Shown here one piece after another: positions 47,049 through 56,667 of a stretch of 64,000 nt of DNA (position 1 is its first letter; every line of letters starts with the position of its first letter). Under the pieces are notes generated by a model. The model ran no database searches. It saw only the letters and a list, made by a program, of their open reading frames with translations, and had not been told where the DNA came from. The translations under genes were made by a program, and so were the position numbers. The stretch comes from Amoeboaphelidium protococcarum. Its lineage: Eukaryota > Aphelidiomycota > Aphelidea. The stretch spans positions 2,108,001 through 2,172,000 of the forward strand of contig JALECJ010000256.1 of NCBI GenBank assembly GCA_023515745.1, in the 5' to 3' direction.

Positions 47049-47965
47049 TTTATATTTGATCTATCTAATGTTATTTTGTTATAGGGTTCACCGCACGACA
47101 GTCGTTATAAAGCTGCTGAATGCGTGAACTGTAATACGAATAAGGAGAGATTTGAAGAACGGCTCTCTCTCTAACACTCGCGTTTCATTACTACCAAAGT
47201 CAGATCTTTTCTATTTCAAGGTCTGACACACACACGCACACACACTCGCGTTCATTCACTCTTTCACTGAAAAGTCAGTCAGTCCACGCTTCTTAAAACG
47301 GAGAAGGATAATTTTGTGAATGGGTAATGAATGAAACGACATAAAAGTACTTCCAAACAATAGTGATGGGTTTTCAAGACAAATTAGTTTCGATCGATTA
47401 CTATTTGTACTGAAGTTTGGAAGACAGGGAAACAACCCGATAACATGTGTGCTCACGGTTTGAGGATTATCATCAGTGCGCGCTTCACCGTTTCCTCATC
47501 TCTGTTTCCTATCGGCAATCTCTATGGTCAACAAATCAAAGATGCTAGTCTCCTCACGCAAGCTGGTGTAACCAATTGCAACCGTTCGAAAAACTCTGAG
47601 GGTTTCAACATCTCCAGTCCGTGTTGTGATACATTCTAGCGTAACTAATGATAAAACGCGTATCGTAGAAGATCTCGTTTAGAAGAGTTCAGGGTGATTC
47701 ACATTAAGTTTACTTATTGTGATTTGATAGTTTCCGGACTTTAAGTTTACTGATATATTTGGTTTACTTGATTAGTTTCCATAGCTTAAATATCTCGATT
47801 ATTGTAACCGTATAGTTCAGATGAGAAAGGATCTATTTACTAGCTGCTCTAAATGAGAAGGATTTGATAGCTGCGTAGAAAGAAAAGGATTTGTAAGTGA
47901 TGGAAATGGAGAAAGCTTTGCAAAGTGTCGTAAATATAATTGTAGTTCCTTGAGAAAGAAAAAGC
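47049..47965. other. Upstream region of MUS81 and gene-poor stretch
   Basis: The left part should hold the MUS81 promoter. It contains CT and CA tracts and two copies of ACACTCGCGTT (about 47173 and 47245). A short plus-strand frame from ATG 47445 ends at TGA near 47650 and gives no recognisable protein. The rest may be the decayed 5' end of the adjacent helicase. Confidence 0.4.
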
Positions 47966-49916
47966 GTCGTTGGAGCCGAGAATTTGTTTATTAAAGGCCA
48001 GTTGCATTCTCGTTCATTGATTGGTAAGTTTATGTATTCTTCATAGTAATCTCAAAATTTTGACTGGTGTTTGTCCATGTGTAGAGAAAGTGGAAGCTAA
48101 GCTTGGATTTAATCGAAAGGCGCAAAAGAGTAAGTGCCGCCACGAAAAGTGGAATGATTTCCTCGCGCAGGAATCTAATACCTCTTTGAAAAATGCTGTG
48201 CTGATTATATTTGTTGTGCCAGTTCCCGCTTTGCTTATCGCTTTGTCTACGAAATTGGGTCGCCATGGTGCACCTGTCTAAGTTTACCTTGGCTGGACAA
48301 TGACTCCTGGTCTGAAGTTGGTGTCTACTGACTCTGCATTGGATACAAGGTGTCTGTCCAATATTGGCACGCTCTAGATGCTTTGCTTGGTTTATTGAAG
48401 AGGATTGTGGTAGACGAGGCCTAAGAATCGGTGCTGGCTGCGGAATACCATCCTGTAATGCTTGAAATGCAAAAGTTGAGAACGAATCCATGCTAGTTGG
48501 CGTTGCTGTCCGGTTCTGTCAACAAGGCAATGCTGGATGTTCTTCAGTGGTAATTTTAGACGCGCCTGTAATTTTTCAGGAGCCATTAGATGGTGCGTGG
48601 TAATATTGCATTCACAATCCGCTAAACTGCAAATGATGGTCTTGACAAAGAGCTGCTTGAGTTGGTCAGGTCGCGTAGTTGGAAAATGCTGATTTTCTGC
48701 GTGCTCATTGAAGACTGCAAACGTCTGTTAGAGCTTCTTGCTGCATCGCTGCCTGGGGGTGAACGTGAGTTAAAAGCTTTCCATGGTAAGTTGGACGCTG
48801 ATGAGAATGAAGATCTGGTGGACTGGTTTGCTGACTGTTCAGATGGTGTCATGGTATGCACTGGTGCATTTGGGCAAGGCGTCGATGTTACTGGGCTTCA
48901 GACTGTCTTAATGTATGGTGCTCCAAAGACAGTCTTTAGCTTCATCTAGCAATCTGGGAGGGTCGGCCGTGGAATTGGTGGTCAAAGCGGCGAATGTATA
49001 CTGATATACAGCCCTGACCAGACTGCGCGTATAGAGAAGCTTAATGATGGCAATCTGTTGGGGAATAGAGAAATGCTGGAATTGCTGTCTAGCAGCCTTT
49101 GCATTCAGCATTTGCTCCGTCGTTCTCTTGGTGTCTAGGAAGTGCCTTGTACCTTGCTTGAAGAAAATGACCATTACTTTTCACGATGCATTGCCTAAAG
49201 TGAGAAGCTGACTGAGCCTGCTCTTGCTGTAATCGTAAATCTGTGTTATTCAGCGGAAGAACTGACATAGCTGGATCTGGTAGGTGATTTAATAAGGGCT
49301 TCCGATGCCGGTGTCCCTCCCTGTTCAATTGGATACCTCTGAATCTTTGAGCGCTATAGCCGCTGCTCAATCTACCTCTGTTGACTCCTCCATAGACGTA
49401 GTACGCCTAGAAAAGGCCTGCTTGTCCGTCCTATGCTGTAGCCATGCCTCGCTCTGTTGGCCAAGTAAATACGGTATTGATGAGAAGTAGTTGACGTAAT
49501 CACCACTTAAATTCATAGACAGAACGGTGCTGAGCTTGAGTTGCGTGAATGGCTGGGCAGATATGATGCTGAAATTTGCGGAAGCTGTTTTGGTCTGTGT
49601 CTGGATCATGGACATAAGCGCTGTGATCCAGCATACACGTTAGACATTACGTGTTTCCCATCAAAGGAATCGACGGATTTGGATATTGGGTAAGAGTTTG
49701 CACACATGTGTTCAGTATTGTCCCAAGGTATTCACCAGCCGGCGTTGCAGCCAATGCCTGGTGAGTTTGCCATTCGCGTTCCACAGATAATGGCTCAAAC
49801 TGAGCGTTGTTTGTTGGAGAAGTTCGTGAGTGACATACTGGGCTATGAAAACGTCAAGATTGTCACTCATGCATACTAGGAAGCCGGTGATTAAATAGAT
49901 AGGTATGCATTATGAT
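47966..49916 (+). pseudogene. Broken RecQ-like DExH helicase, probably from a mobile element
   Basis: Remnant of an SF2 helicase. A normal-looking intron survives at 48024-48084 (GTAAGT...TGTGTAG). Readable motifs: Ia-like 'FVVPVPALLIALSTKLGRHG', II 'RIVVDEAQE' (Gln is TAA), III 'LALLSGSV', IV 'KMLIFCVLIEDCKRL', V 'VCTGAFGQGVDVTGLQTVLM' and VI 'QQSGRVGRGIGGQSGE'. The Walker A (GKS/T) is gone where expected near 48190. The frame shifts near 48345 between motifs Ia and II, and again near 49480 before a Cys-rich tail ('CGSCFGLCLDHGHKRC') that ends at TGA 49914-49916. Similar helicases occur in fungal mobile elements and subtelomeres; that origin is inference. Confidence 0.65.
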
Positions 49917-50282
49917 TGATGTACAGAAATAAAATTTAATAATGTGATTGATATTAAAGCGCGGTTTTCAGTCCGTTTCAAGTACTCTTTACTATAAAAC
50001 AGAGGGTAAACTTAATGATGATTCGGGAGTAAAAAGCAGACGATGAAGTTGAAGTTGTCATTAAGTCACGCGTGTCAAGTCCGCTGAAGACTACAAAGTG
50101 AATCGAGAATAGCGGATGGAAGATCTTTTCGTCTCGTTGCACCCGCCACAAAATGCTATGTTCCATCATTTCGTTTCATCTTTATTCTCTCACTCTCTTA
50201 TTCTTCTGTCACCTCTAGTATAATTTCAACTATATTTCAGTTTGTAAAGAGATAATAATAATAAACTCAGTGATAAGTAAAG
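49917..50282. promoter_or_regulatory. Upstream region of the 50.3-kb gene
   Basis: A 366-bp region without a gene, containing ATTCTCTCACTCTCTTATTC near 50190 in line with the CT-rich leaders of other genes here. It presumably carries the promoter of the following gene. Confidence 0.3.
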
Positions 50283-51674
50283 ATGCCAACGAAAGAAGAA
50301 CAATTCTTGTCTGCATGCAAGTTGGAGCTTGATCTTCAAAATGCGCAAGAGTCTGGGTTGATATTGGAAGGCTAACATGTGAATGCTATACTCACAATTG
50401 ATACTAGTGATGGAATAAAAATGTTACCTCAGGCGTATACTAATGAATAGATACTCGCGGGGATTGTAGATAGACTCGAGATTAAAGTTTCTACTGTTAT
50501 TGGTGAGAATACAGATCTCAATTTGAGCTGGTATCAAGGATCTGATAGTCCTCGCATTGGAGTCACTTTCTGGGTAAATAGTGCAGACAATAAAGCAGTT
50601 TCTTTTGAGAATGGATTGATAATTAAAGTGCCTTTGAAAGTTAAATTTGGCCATTGCATTGACGTATTGGATGATGACTCCTTAAATGAATTTAATGCCA
50701 AGATTTTAGTGCAGATATTATTAAAGCCCAAGTCGGTATAGTTAAAAGACAGTTAGAGATTTGTCAGTCATTTGGAAAATCCGTCCGTTAGAAGATCTCT
50801 TTCACTGGAGGTTAAAGTATGTAGACCATATGCAATTTAATGCCATAGAGTTGGAACGTCACATTTGATTGTTTAACTTGATGCATTCTTCGCTTTGTAA
50901 TTACTGAAAGTCTAGGTGATTACTTTCTCCGGTAGTTACAAGAGTGACAATTAGTAATTACTTCAACTAGATGCTAGAGAGAGCTGGTCTTTGTTATTTA
51001 GAAATATATTGTCGAATAATGAACAAGTAGTTTGTCTGCGAGTAGATTCTCGTTTAGATGTTGACATAGTCAGTTACTATACTGTACGGTTTGGTAATAA
51101 CGAGCTAGTGGATATCTATCCCGTAAAAGACCTGAATTCTGTCTTCTCCTCTACATCCATAGAAGAATCTCCTGAAATTGATCGTGTCAGAAGCTTAAAA
51201 GTCTGCTTGTCAAGTAACCGTGTCATTGTCGACTCTGATGGATACTTCTCATTAGAACTTGTTGTTACAAATTGTACTAGTGAAAAGATTATTAGTATGT
51301 CGGTGTAGATACTTGATGATGGAAGTGAATTCCATGGCTCATCTCTTTCAAACAATGGGCGAAATGCGATGGATGTTTGGATAGATACGCCTGACTTTCT
51401 ACTGCAATGGAGTGAGCAGATGGCATCTAATGTAATCTCCTTTGATAGTTTGCACAGTAATATGATTGAAAAGCTGTAAGCTGGTTAAAGTTGCACACTT
51501 GTTTTTAAATGCCGTCTACTCAATCAAGAAGAAGTTCTTTAAGATGGTAATATTGCATTATACAATCCAGTATTTTAGATAAAGACGTAAGAGAACGAAG
51601 AAGGCATGCTTATCGATGATTTACAATGTGCATTATACAAAAGGTAATAAGCAATCACTAATGCTAAATCTTGA
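50283..51674 (+). CDS. Unrecognised protein, 463 residues, probably beta-rich
   Basis: I do not recognise this family. The frame is intact for 464 codons with frequent TAA/TAG and ends at TGA 51672-51674. The sequence alternates short hydrophobic strands with polar turns ('ILVQILLKPKSV', 'RRSLSLEVKVCRPYAI', 'YFSLELVVTNCTSEKIISMSV', 'SCTLVFKCRLLNQEEV'), suggesting two or more immunoglobulin-like beta-sandwich domains. The 'LELVVTNCTSEKI' type of strand is common in C-terminal domains of TRAPP-complex and related trafficking proteins, so a TRAPPC13-like identity is one candidate, unproven. There is no signal peptide or membrane segment. Its last 20 bases overlap the 3' end of ALG14 on the other strand. 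Confidence 0.7.
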
Positions 51675-52395
51675 TGATGAGATTAGGAATATAGATTGCA
51701 TTAGGATACCAAAGTACCAAATCTTCCCATTATACGATGAATGAATCCACCATATGCAATTGATATAGGATTTAGCCTGTTAAAGATAGGCTTTACACTC
51801 GAGCAAAAGATTCAACATATACAATTCTAGATCTGCAAAACAGTTTGGCGAATATGCAGATTGGAACACAGATAGCGGGGCCATTACATAGAACTATTTA
51901 AGGATTGCAACTCCAGACAATACTCATTGACTCTATAATCGCGCGTAATAGCAATGCAATATTTAACAATAAAGAGCTCATTAATGACTGACCAACATTT
52001 CTGAACCGAGTGACGCTGAATACTTTGCCAGCATCGCTATCCATTTATTAAATTTTTAAAGGACTAATCAGATCAGATTTTCCATGAACATAGACTCTTT
52101 ACGCTTATCGAAAACTATTCCTAATACGTTTTGAGCCATTATCAGAATCAATATTGTTACCATCAACTTCATCATCCGTAGTGGTAATCAACGATCGTAC
52201 AATGTCCAACATCTCTGCAGTGTGTCCGCCACTTCCCAGTGTCACCATTATACATTATTATCGACGAGAATTGGACTTTCGCCTTCTCTAAGCGACTTTA
52301 TATATGCCCACTACATATACACCAAAATATCCGATTACTATTAATCCAAAGATTAGAGCCAACACTACTACTTTAAACTCCAAAACAATTGTCAT
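51655..52395 (-). CDS. ALG14: UDP-GlcNAc transferase anchor subunit Alg14
   Basis: Membrane subunit that recruits Alg13 to the ER and forms with it the transferase adding the second GlcNAc to dolichol-PP-GlcNAc. One exon, 246 residues. N-terminal membrane anchor (about residues 8-32, 'VVVLALIFGLIVIGYFGVYVV') then 'VTLGSGGHTAEMLDIV', the family's glycine motif, 'QIVLCNGPAICVPICIFA', 'RIVYVESFARVQSLSLTGQILY' and 'DSFIVQWEDL'. The Gln of FIVQW is TAA at 51732-51730, an invariant position. Stop TGA 51657-51655 lies inside the tail of the convergent gene. It serves the same N-glycan pathway as STT3 at the left end. Confidence 0.94.
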
Positions 52396-52544
52396 TGAAA
52401 TTACAGTTTATGACTTTGCGAACGAAATTCTAGATTTCTTTTCCTCTTTGTTCATCTTGCTCCGTCTTTGGTTGTATAGGAACCAAATAGTTTGATATAT
52501 TGATAATAGACCAAGATTATATAACTGTGCATTTATATTGTAGA

Positions 52545-53483
52545 ATGAATCAGATGGAACCTCTGAGTGTGAGCAAGTCTGAGAATTCATAGTTGTTGTA
52601 GGAGAGTTATTAGTATGAGTATTTTGAATAGATTGTGAGTAGTAGTAGTAGTAAATTAAAACCGCTTTAGAATATTCCAAGACTTCGAAAGTTGCGTGAA
52701 GCTCTATTGGCTACTGCAGCAAAGTGTCTTCGTCGTGGAATTGGTCATTATTAGTTTCATATGTAAGTGTATAGTGTCAGTGTGCAGAGTTGCATCGAGG
52801 CTCTGTAAACGGAGGAAAGTCGCCAGGATGCGCATCTGATTGAAGCGGAACTTTTTAAATGTCTCTCCCATCTGGTTGGGCCTCTTCTAGATGATGATGA
52901 TGAATTAGTCAGGCGATAGTAAAAATAGTCAGGGAGTAATTAATAATTATCTCTTAGCGCCCTTAGTGTTAATGACGCTGCTACTTAATTTAGTCAAGTA
53001 AAAGTGTTGGATTGGACATGTGTATGGGAACTTTATGCAAGCAACTAGATTTGCAATAATCTACTGAATTCCGCTCCCTTGACATTCATATCATCCTATC
53101 ATTAAAGCTATGCTCCTCAACTATCGAATACTAGCTCCTAGAAAATGGATACCGAGATTAATTAGTGTATTATGAACTGTATCGAATTATATATTGCTAT
53201 AAGAGACTTTAACGTTGTATAAATTGCTGCAAATCTAGACAATTTGAATCCTTTGACACGGTAATATGTCCAATACTAAATGCGTAACAAGTTGTGGTAG
53301 CGACAAGTTTTGTGCCTTCGGAGAGCGTTCGTAAAGGTTTAAATGGATGATTTACTTGCGTTTTTAAAAGGATATAGTGTCGATAAAAGTCAAGTTATAG
53401 AATTTTTGAAATTGAACAAGATTCTAGTGTCAGACGATGGTGTTGTAGTGTAGTTTGTAGTTCCGCGCAGTACTAATAAATGA
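52545..53483 (+). CDS. Putative SAC3/GANP-family protein
   Basis: One intronless frame of 312 residues. The N-terminal half is polar and Gln-rich, the C-terminal half helical. The order 'SSKLKPLQNIPRLRKLREALLATAA', 'CIMNCIELYIAIRDFNV', 'YVQYQMRNKLWQRQVLCLRRAFVKV' and 'MDDLLAFLKGYSVDKSQVIEFLKLNKILVSDDGVVVQF' resembles the SAC3/GANP helical plus winged-helix region found in mRNA-export and centrosomal SAC3D1-type proteins. No single diagnostic motif is present, so a different PCI-like protein is possible. TAG/TAA occur throughout. Stop TGA 53481-53483. The start lies 149 bp from the divergent ALG14 start. Confidence 0.5.
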
Positions 53484-53621
53484 ATCAAACAATAAAAACT
53501 TTTATAGACGCTAATAAATTTGGATAACTTAGAAAGTTTCAAGTTGATGTAGCATTACTTTATTATATAATTATTACTATCGGCTTCATAACCCGTACAA
53601 TCTGTTTACCAGGAGTCACTT

Positions 53622-54710
53622 TCAATTGACGTAGTCTGAACTAAAGCCATCAGTCTCCCCTTAAGGTACTGGATCTAACAGCGGAGATTCTTCTACCGGA
53701 GGCAGAGCTTCAGAACCGAATCCAGAAGAACCTCCTCCTCTAGAATATCTCTGACGGAAGCTCTTCATACGCTACAAACCTTTGTTGTAAAATCTGCCGT
53801 AGTAAGGAACGCGCTATGGAACCTCTGGCTAAGCATTATATTATGCTGTATCTACGCTTTCTAGGTCATCGGCCAATGCAGATCCCGGTGCTTCACTGTA
53901 CTGGCTGGCAAGATCCATCTCAGCTTGATTTCCACCAATCTGGGAGACTGATGCAGCATAGGAAGTAGCAGGTGCAGCGTTTCCATTCAGAGATTGCACG
54001 TTATCAAAAGTCAGATCCAGTCCTTCATCATTAACGAATTCCGGCAACTCGGATTGCAGATTATACATAGAGTTGGCATCCTCAGTACCAATCTAAGACA
54101 CAGCTCTATTGTTCAGTGGCTCTTCTAATGCCGCGTCTACCTAATCAGAAATCTACTTCTACTCCAAATATTCACCAAAGTACAGAACGATCTCTGCTCT
54201 AGATCTATCAAAGAACAACGTTGGACTGTGACCTTGGATGATCTTGGCCATCTAGTCGCTACTGATGTCCAGCTAATTGGCAGGACTGAATGACTCGCCA
54301 TGACCAAGATTAGTGAAAGAGTACTTCAACTACTACTACTCCTCAGAGTAATGGAGACGAACCACAGCCGGCTTTACAGTAGTCCAGATATTAACAAAAC
54401 CGCAGCTTGCAGAGTATTTGATATCAGCCTTGATTTCCAGATCCAGGTGAGGATGATCGACAAACTAGATTTCCTTACGATTTCTTCTATACCACGGCAT
54501 CTTCTTGATCACTTTGCGCGACTCAGTCTAGACATCGAACTGGTTAACCTTGTAGCTGATAGACTTTAGTGCTTGTGTGCATGGATTATCAGCACGAAGG
54601 TCAATTTTCAATTTAGCAGCGGTACCACCCTCCAAGATATCCAGCTGAACGCGTTAATCACCAAGTGCGGCAATCAACGGAACCAGTGCAAATAAAAATA
54701 CTGCGCGCAT
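53622..54710 (-). CDS. Orphan secreted protein, 362 residues
   Basis: I do not recognise this gene. A signal peptide (MRAVFLFALVPLIAALG) is followed by a region of alternating beta-type strands ('RVQLDILEGGTAAKLKIDLRAD', 'LDLEIKADIKYSASCGFVNI') with two Cys residues, then an acidic/Gly/Ala/Ser-rich low-complexity half and a short basic segment near the end ('YNKGLQRMKSFRQRYSRGGG'). There is no membrane anchor. Many TAA/TAG are used as Gln. Stop TGA 53624-53622. The next gene on the same strand (55369-55890) is also a secreted beta-rich orphan, so they may be distant paralogues. Confidence 0.7.
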
Positions 54711-55368
54711 AACTTCTTCAAATCTTAAATGAATACTTCCCAGTAGTATGTTATTAATAATGAAAGTGGAAAAGAACTATAACAGTGAGGCGCAGCTTTA
54801 TGACAACGTCGTTATTCGGGCGTGTGGGAACGGCCGCTTTTAAATGTTGGGTCATATGATCATATAATGGCGCAGTTTTAACACTGTTTTGACGCCATCA
54901 TTGTTTGTGTGTGGCGCAGGAGCGATCGTTGAGATGTTTGATCATCATGATCCATCAGTGACGATGAGAGCTAAAGGTGGTGGACGCAATTTCTGTATTT
55001 TTTTATTCCATGTCCCAGCCATATGGTGCACAAATCTAGTCAGTATCACTCAATCATAGACAACAATAATCATTGTTTGCGCCTTGGTACACGGTGATCA
55101 AATATTTAATCCACTTTAATGTTGAAACATGAGCTATTTCAATTGCATTCCAGTTAATTTTACTTACTGTATTGTTACAGTTCTCAGTCTGTAAACTTTT
55201 ACTACTACAAAAACTTGAAAAGCGTTTATGGAGTGTATCTGAATGTATGATTTCAACATACCCCATCAAAATAGTAATAAGAAGTGTCTCTTTATTATCA
55301 ATCAGTAAATGTTTAAATTATTAATAAGTAGAACTTACTATCATATATACCAAAATCATATTAGCTTC
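54711..55368. other. Intergenic region between two secreted-protein genes
   Basis: About 660 bp with no supported gene. It includes the promoter of the 53622-54710 gene at its left and the 3' flank of the next gene at its right. Repeated GGCGCAG motifs (about 54790, 54869, 54914) are the only pattern noticed. Confidence 0.35.
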
Positions 55369-55890
55369 TCACATCAATTACTTCAATTCAATCCTCAAGA
55401 GGGAATCAGAGTCGTAACGAATAGATGGCTCGAATGCAGCAATTTACCGCAACACGGACGCGTCAACTTGAATCCTACCAGCGCGCATAAATCCGTTAGA
55501 CAGGCTCACAGAATATTGAATGGAGCTAGATTTCAGGTCAGCAGACATATCCAAGTAGACATTGAACACCTCAAGATTATTTTTATACTGCAAATTCATG
55601 TATTTATTTTACGCCACCTTAGGAGCTTTTATACGCATTATAGCACGATACTGCAAGGACCAAACCAGTTAAATATCTTACTGATAAGAAATTTAATTCA
55701 TTGCCACAGTCTTTCCAGTGGTGAGGAGAAATTCCAATTCAGGGAAAATGTTTGTTAGTTGCACTAATACCTCTGCCTTACCAGCCTCGACGTTGGCATT
55801 TAAAAGACAAAGTCCATCGCTAGATTACGCGTGATATACAAAAGCACGTAATAATAAAGGCAGCAATGTCAACAGGAATACAAATCTCAT
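55369..55890 (-). CDS. Orphan secreted protein, 173 residues
   Basis: Not recognised. A signal peptide (MRFVFLLTLLPLLLRAFVYHA) precedes a compact domain of beta-type strands: 'GKAEVLVQLTNIFPELEFLL', 'NNLEVFNVYLDMSADL' and 'IQYSVSLSNGFMRAGRI'. A single Cys lies near the start of the mature part. One exon; TGA 55371-55369. The overlapping frame on the plus strand is a shadow. Layout and strand pattern resemble the orphan at 53622-54710, which lacks clear identity but has the same 'LxLEIxADxK / LDMSADLK' flavour, hinting at a local duplication. Confidence 0.65.
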
Positions 55891-56667
55891 TTTGCTATTA
55901 TGTATACTCTGTTTGTGGTGAAATTAAGATACAAAGTTCATAAATGATTGCTTTGGTTGGAGGCCAAGTTTATCAACATATTGATTTATTACCCCTGAAT
56001 ATTTCGAAAGACTTTAATCAAGGGGATTCTAAATACATACAAACACCTTATCACAATTGAAAACATTCTTGATACAATGAAACACTTCAGATTACTATCC
56101 GTTACATAATGGATTAAACCAAGGATGTGTTAATCAGAGTACTGAAAGTCGATAGTTATTGGACCGAGAGAACAACCTAATTGAGCACAATTTGATATTG
56201 CGAATCCTCAGGAGTCGTTGAAACGTTCAAGATGTTAATAAACATGTCCATCGAATTCTCCATGATATATATTTATTGGAAAAAGAGAAATCATATTATT
56301 ACTAATACCAAGAAGATTTGGCTACGTTTATGGCTTGATTACAGCAATTTCAACAATTATTGAGCGGGCCTCGCACTGAATACCATGACCTTAAATGGTC
56401 AGGAGGAGCCAAAACAGTATTGGCCATGTTGGGTCCTGGACCAAAATTAGCACCGGCGTGTATTCGATGACTCACTTAAAATGTGGAAAGTACTGTAAGT
56501 GTTTCATTAGGCTTATCGCAGTAGTTTCTTACAACAGTTCAAATCAGCGCGTCTCGTCCAAGTCGCGCAAATCTTTGAACTTTCTCAGCTCGTTCCGTTC
56601 AACAGCTGCTTTTCTTTTGTCTTGTCGGGAACTTCAGTAATTATACTACTCATAAATCAGTATTGTC
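55891..56667. other. Intergenic region with degraded coding-like stretch
   Basis: About 780 bp. Between about 56090 and 56480 on the plus strand one frame reads as polar, Gln/Leu/Asn-rich helical sequence (for example 'LLDRENNLIEHNLILRILRSR' in pieces and 'LLEKEKSYYYQYQEDLA') but is broken by three TGA codons (near 56217, 56335, 56468). It may be a decayed gene or gag-like remnant. The right end contains the SKI3 promoter. Confidence 0.3.

Noticed and set aside
52766-52792. Intron within the SAC3-like gene (GTAAGTGTATAGTGTCAGTGTGCAG-like)
   Set aside because: It would be under 30 nt and lacks the TGTAG acceptor, and the frame is open through it.
55309-55758. Plus-strand frame of about 149 codons
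   Set aside because: Antisense shadow of the secreted-protein gene at 55369-55890, which has a clear signal peptide and proper TGA stop.
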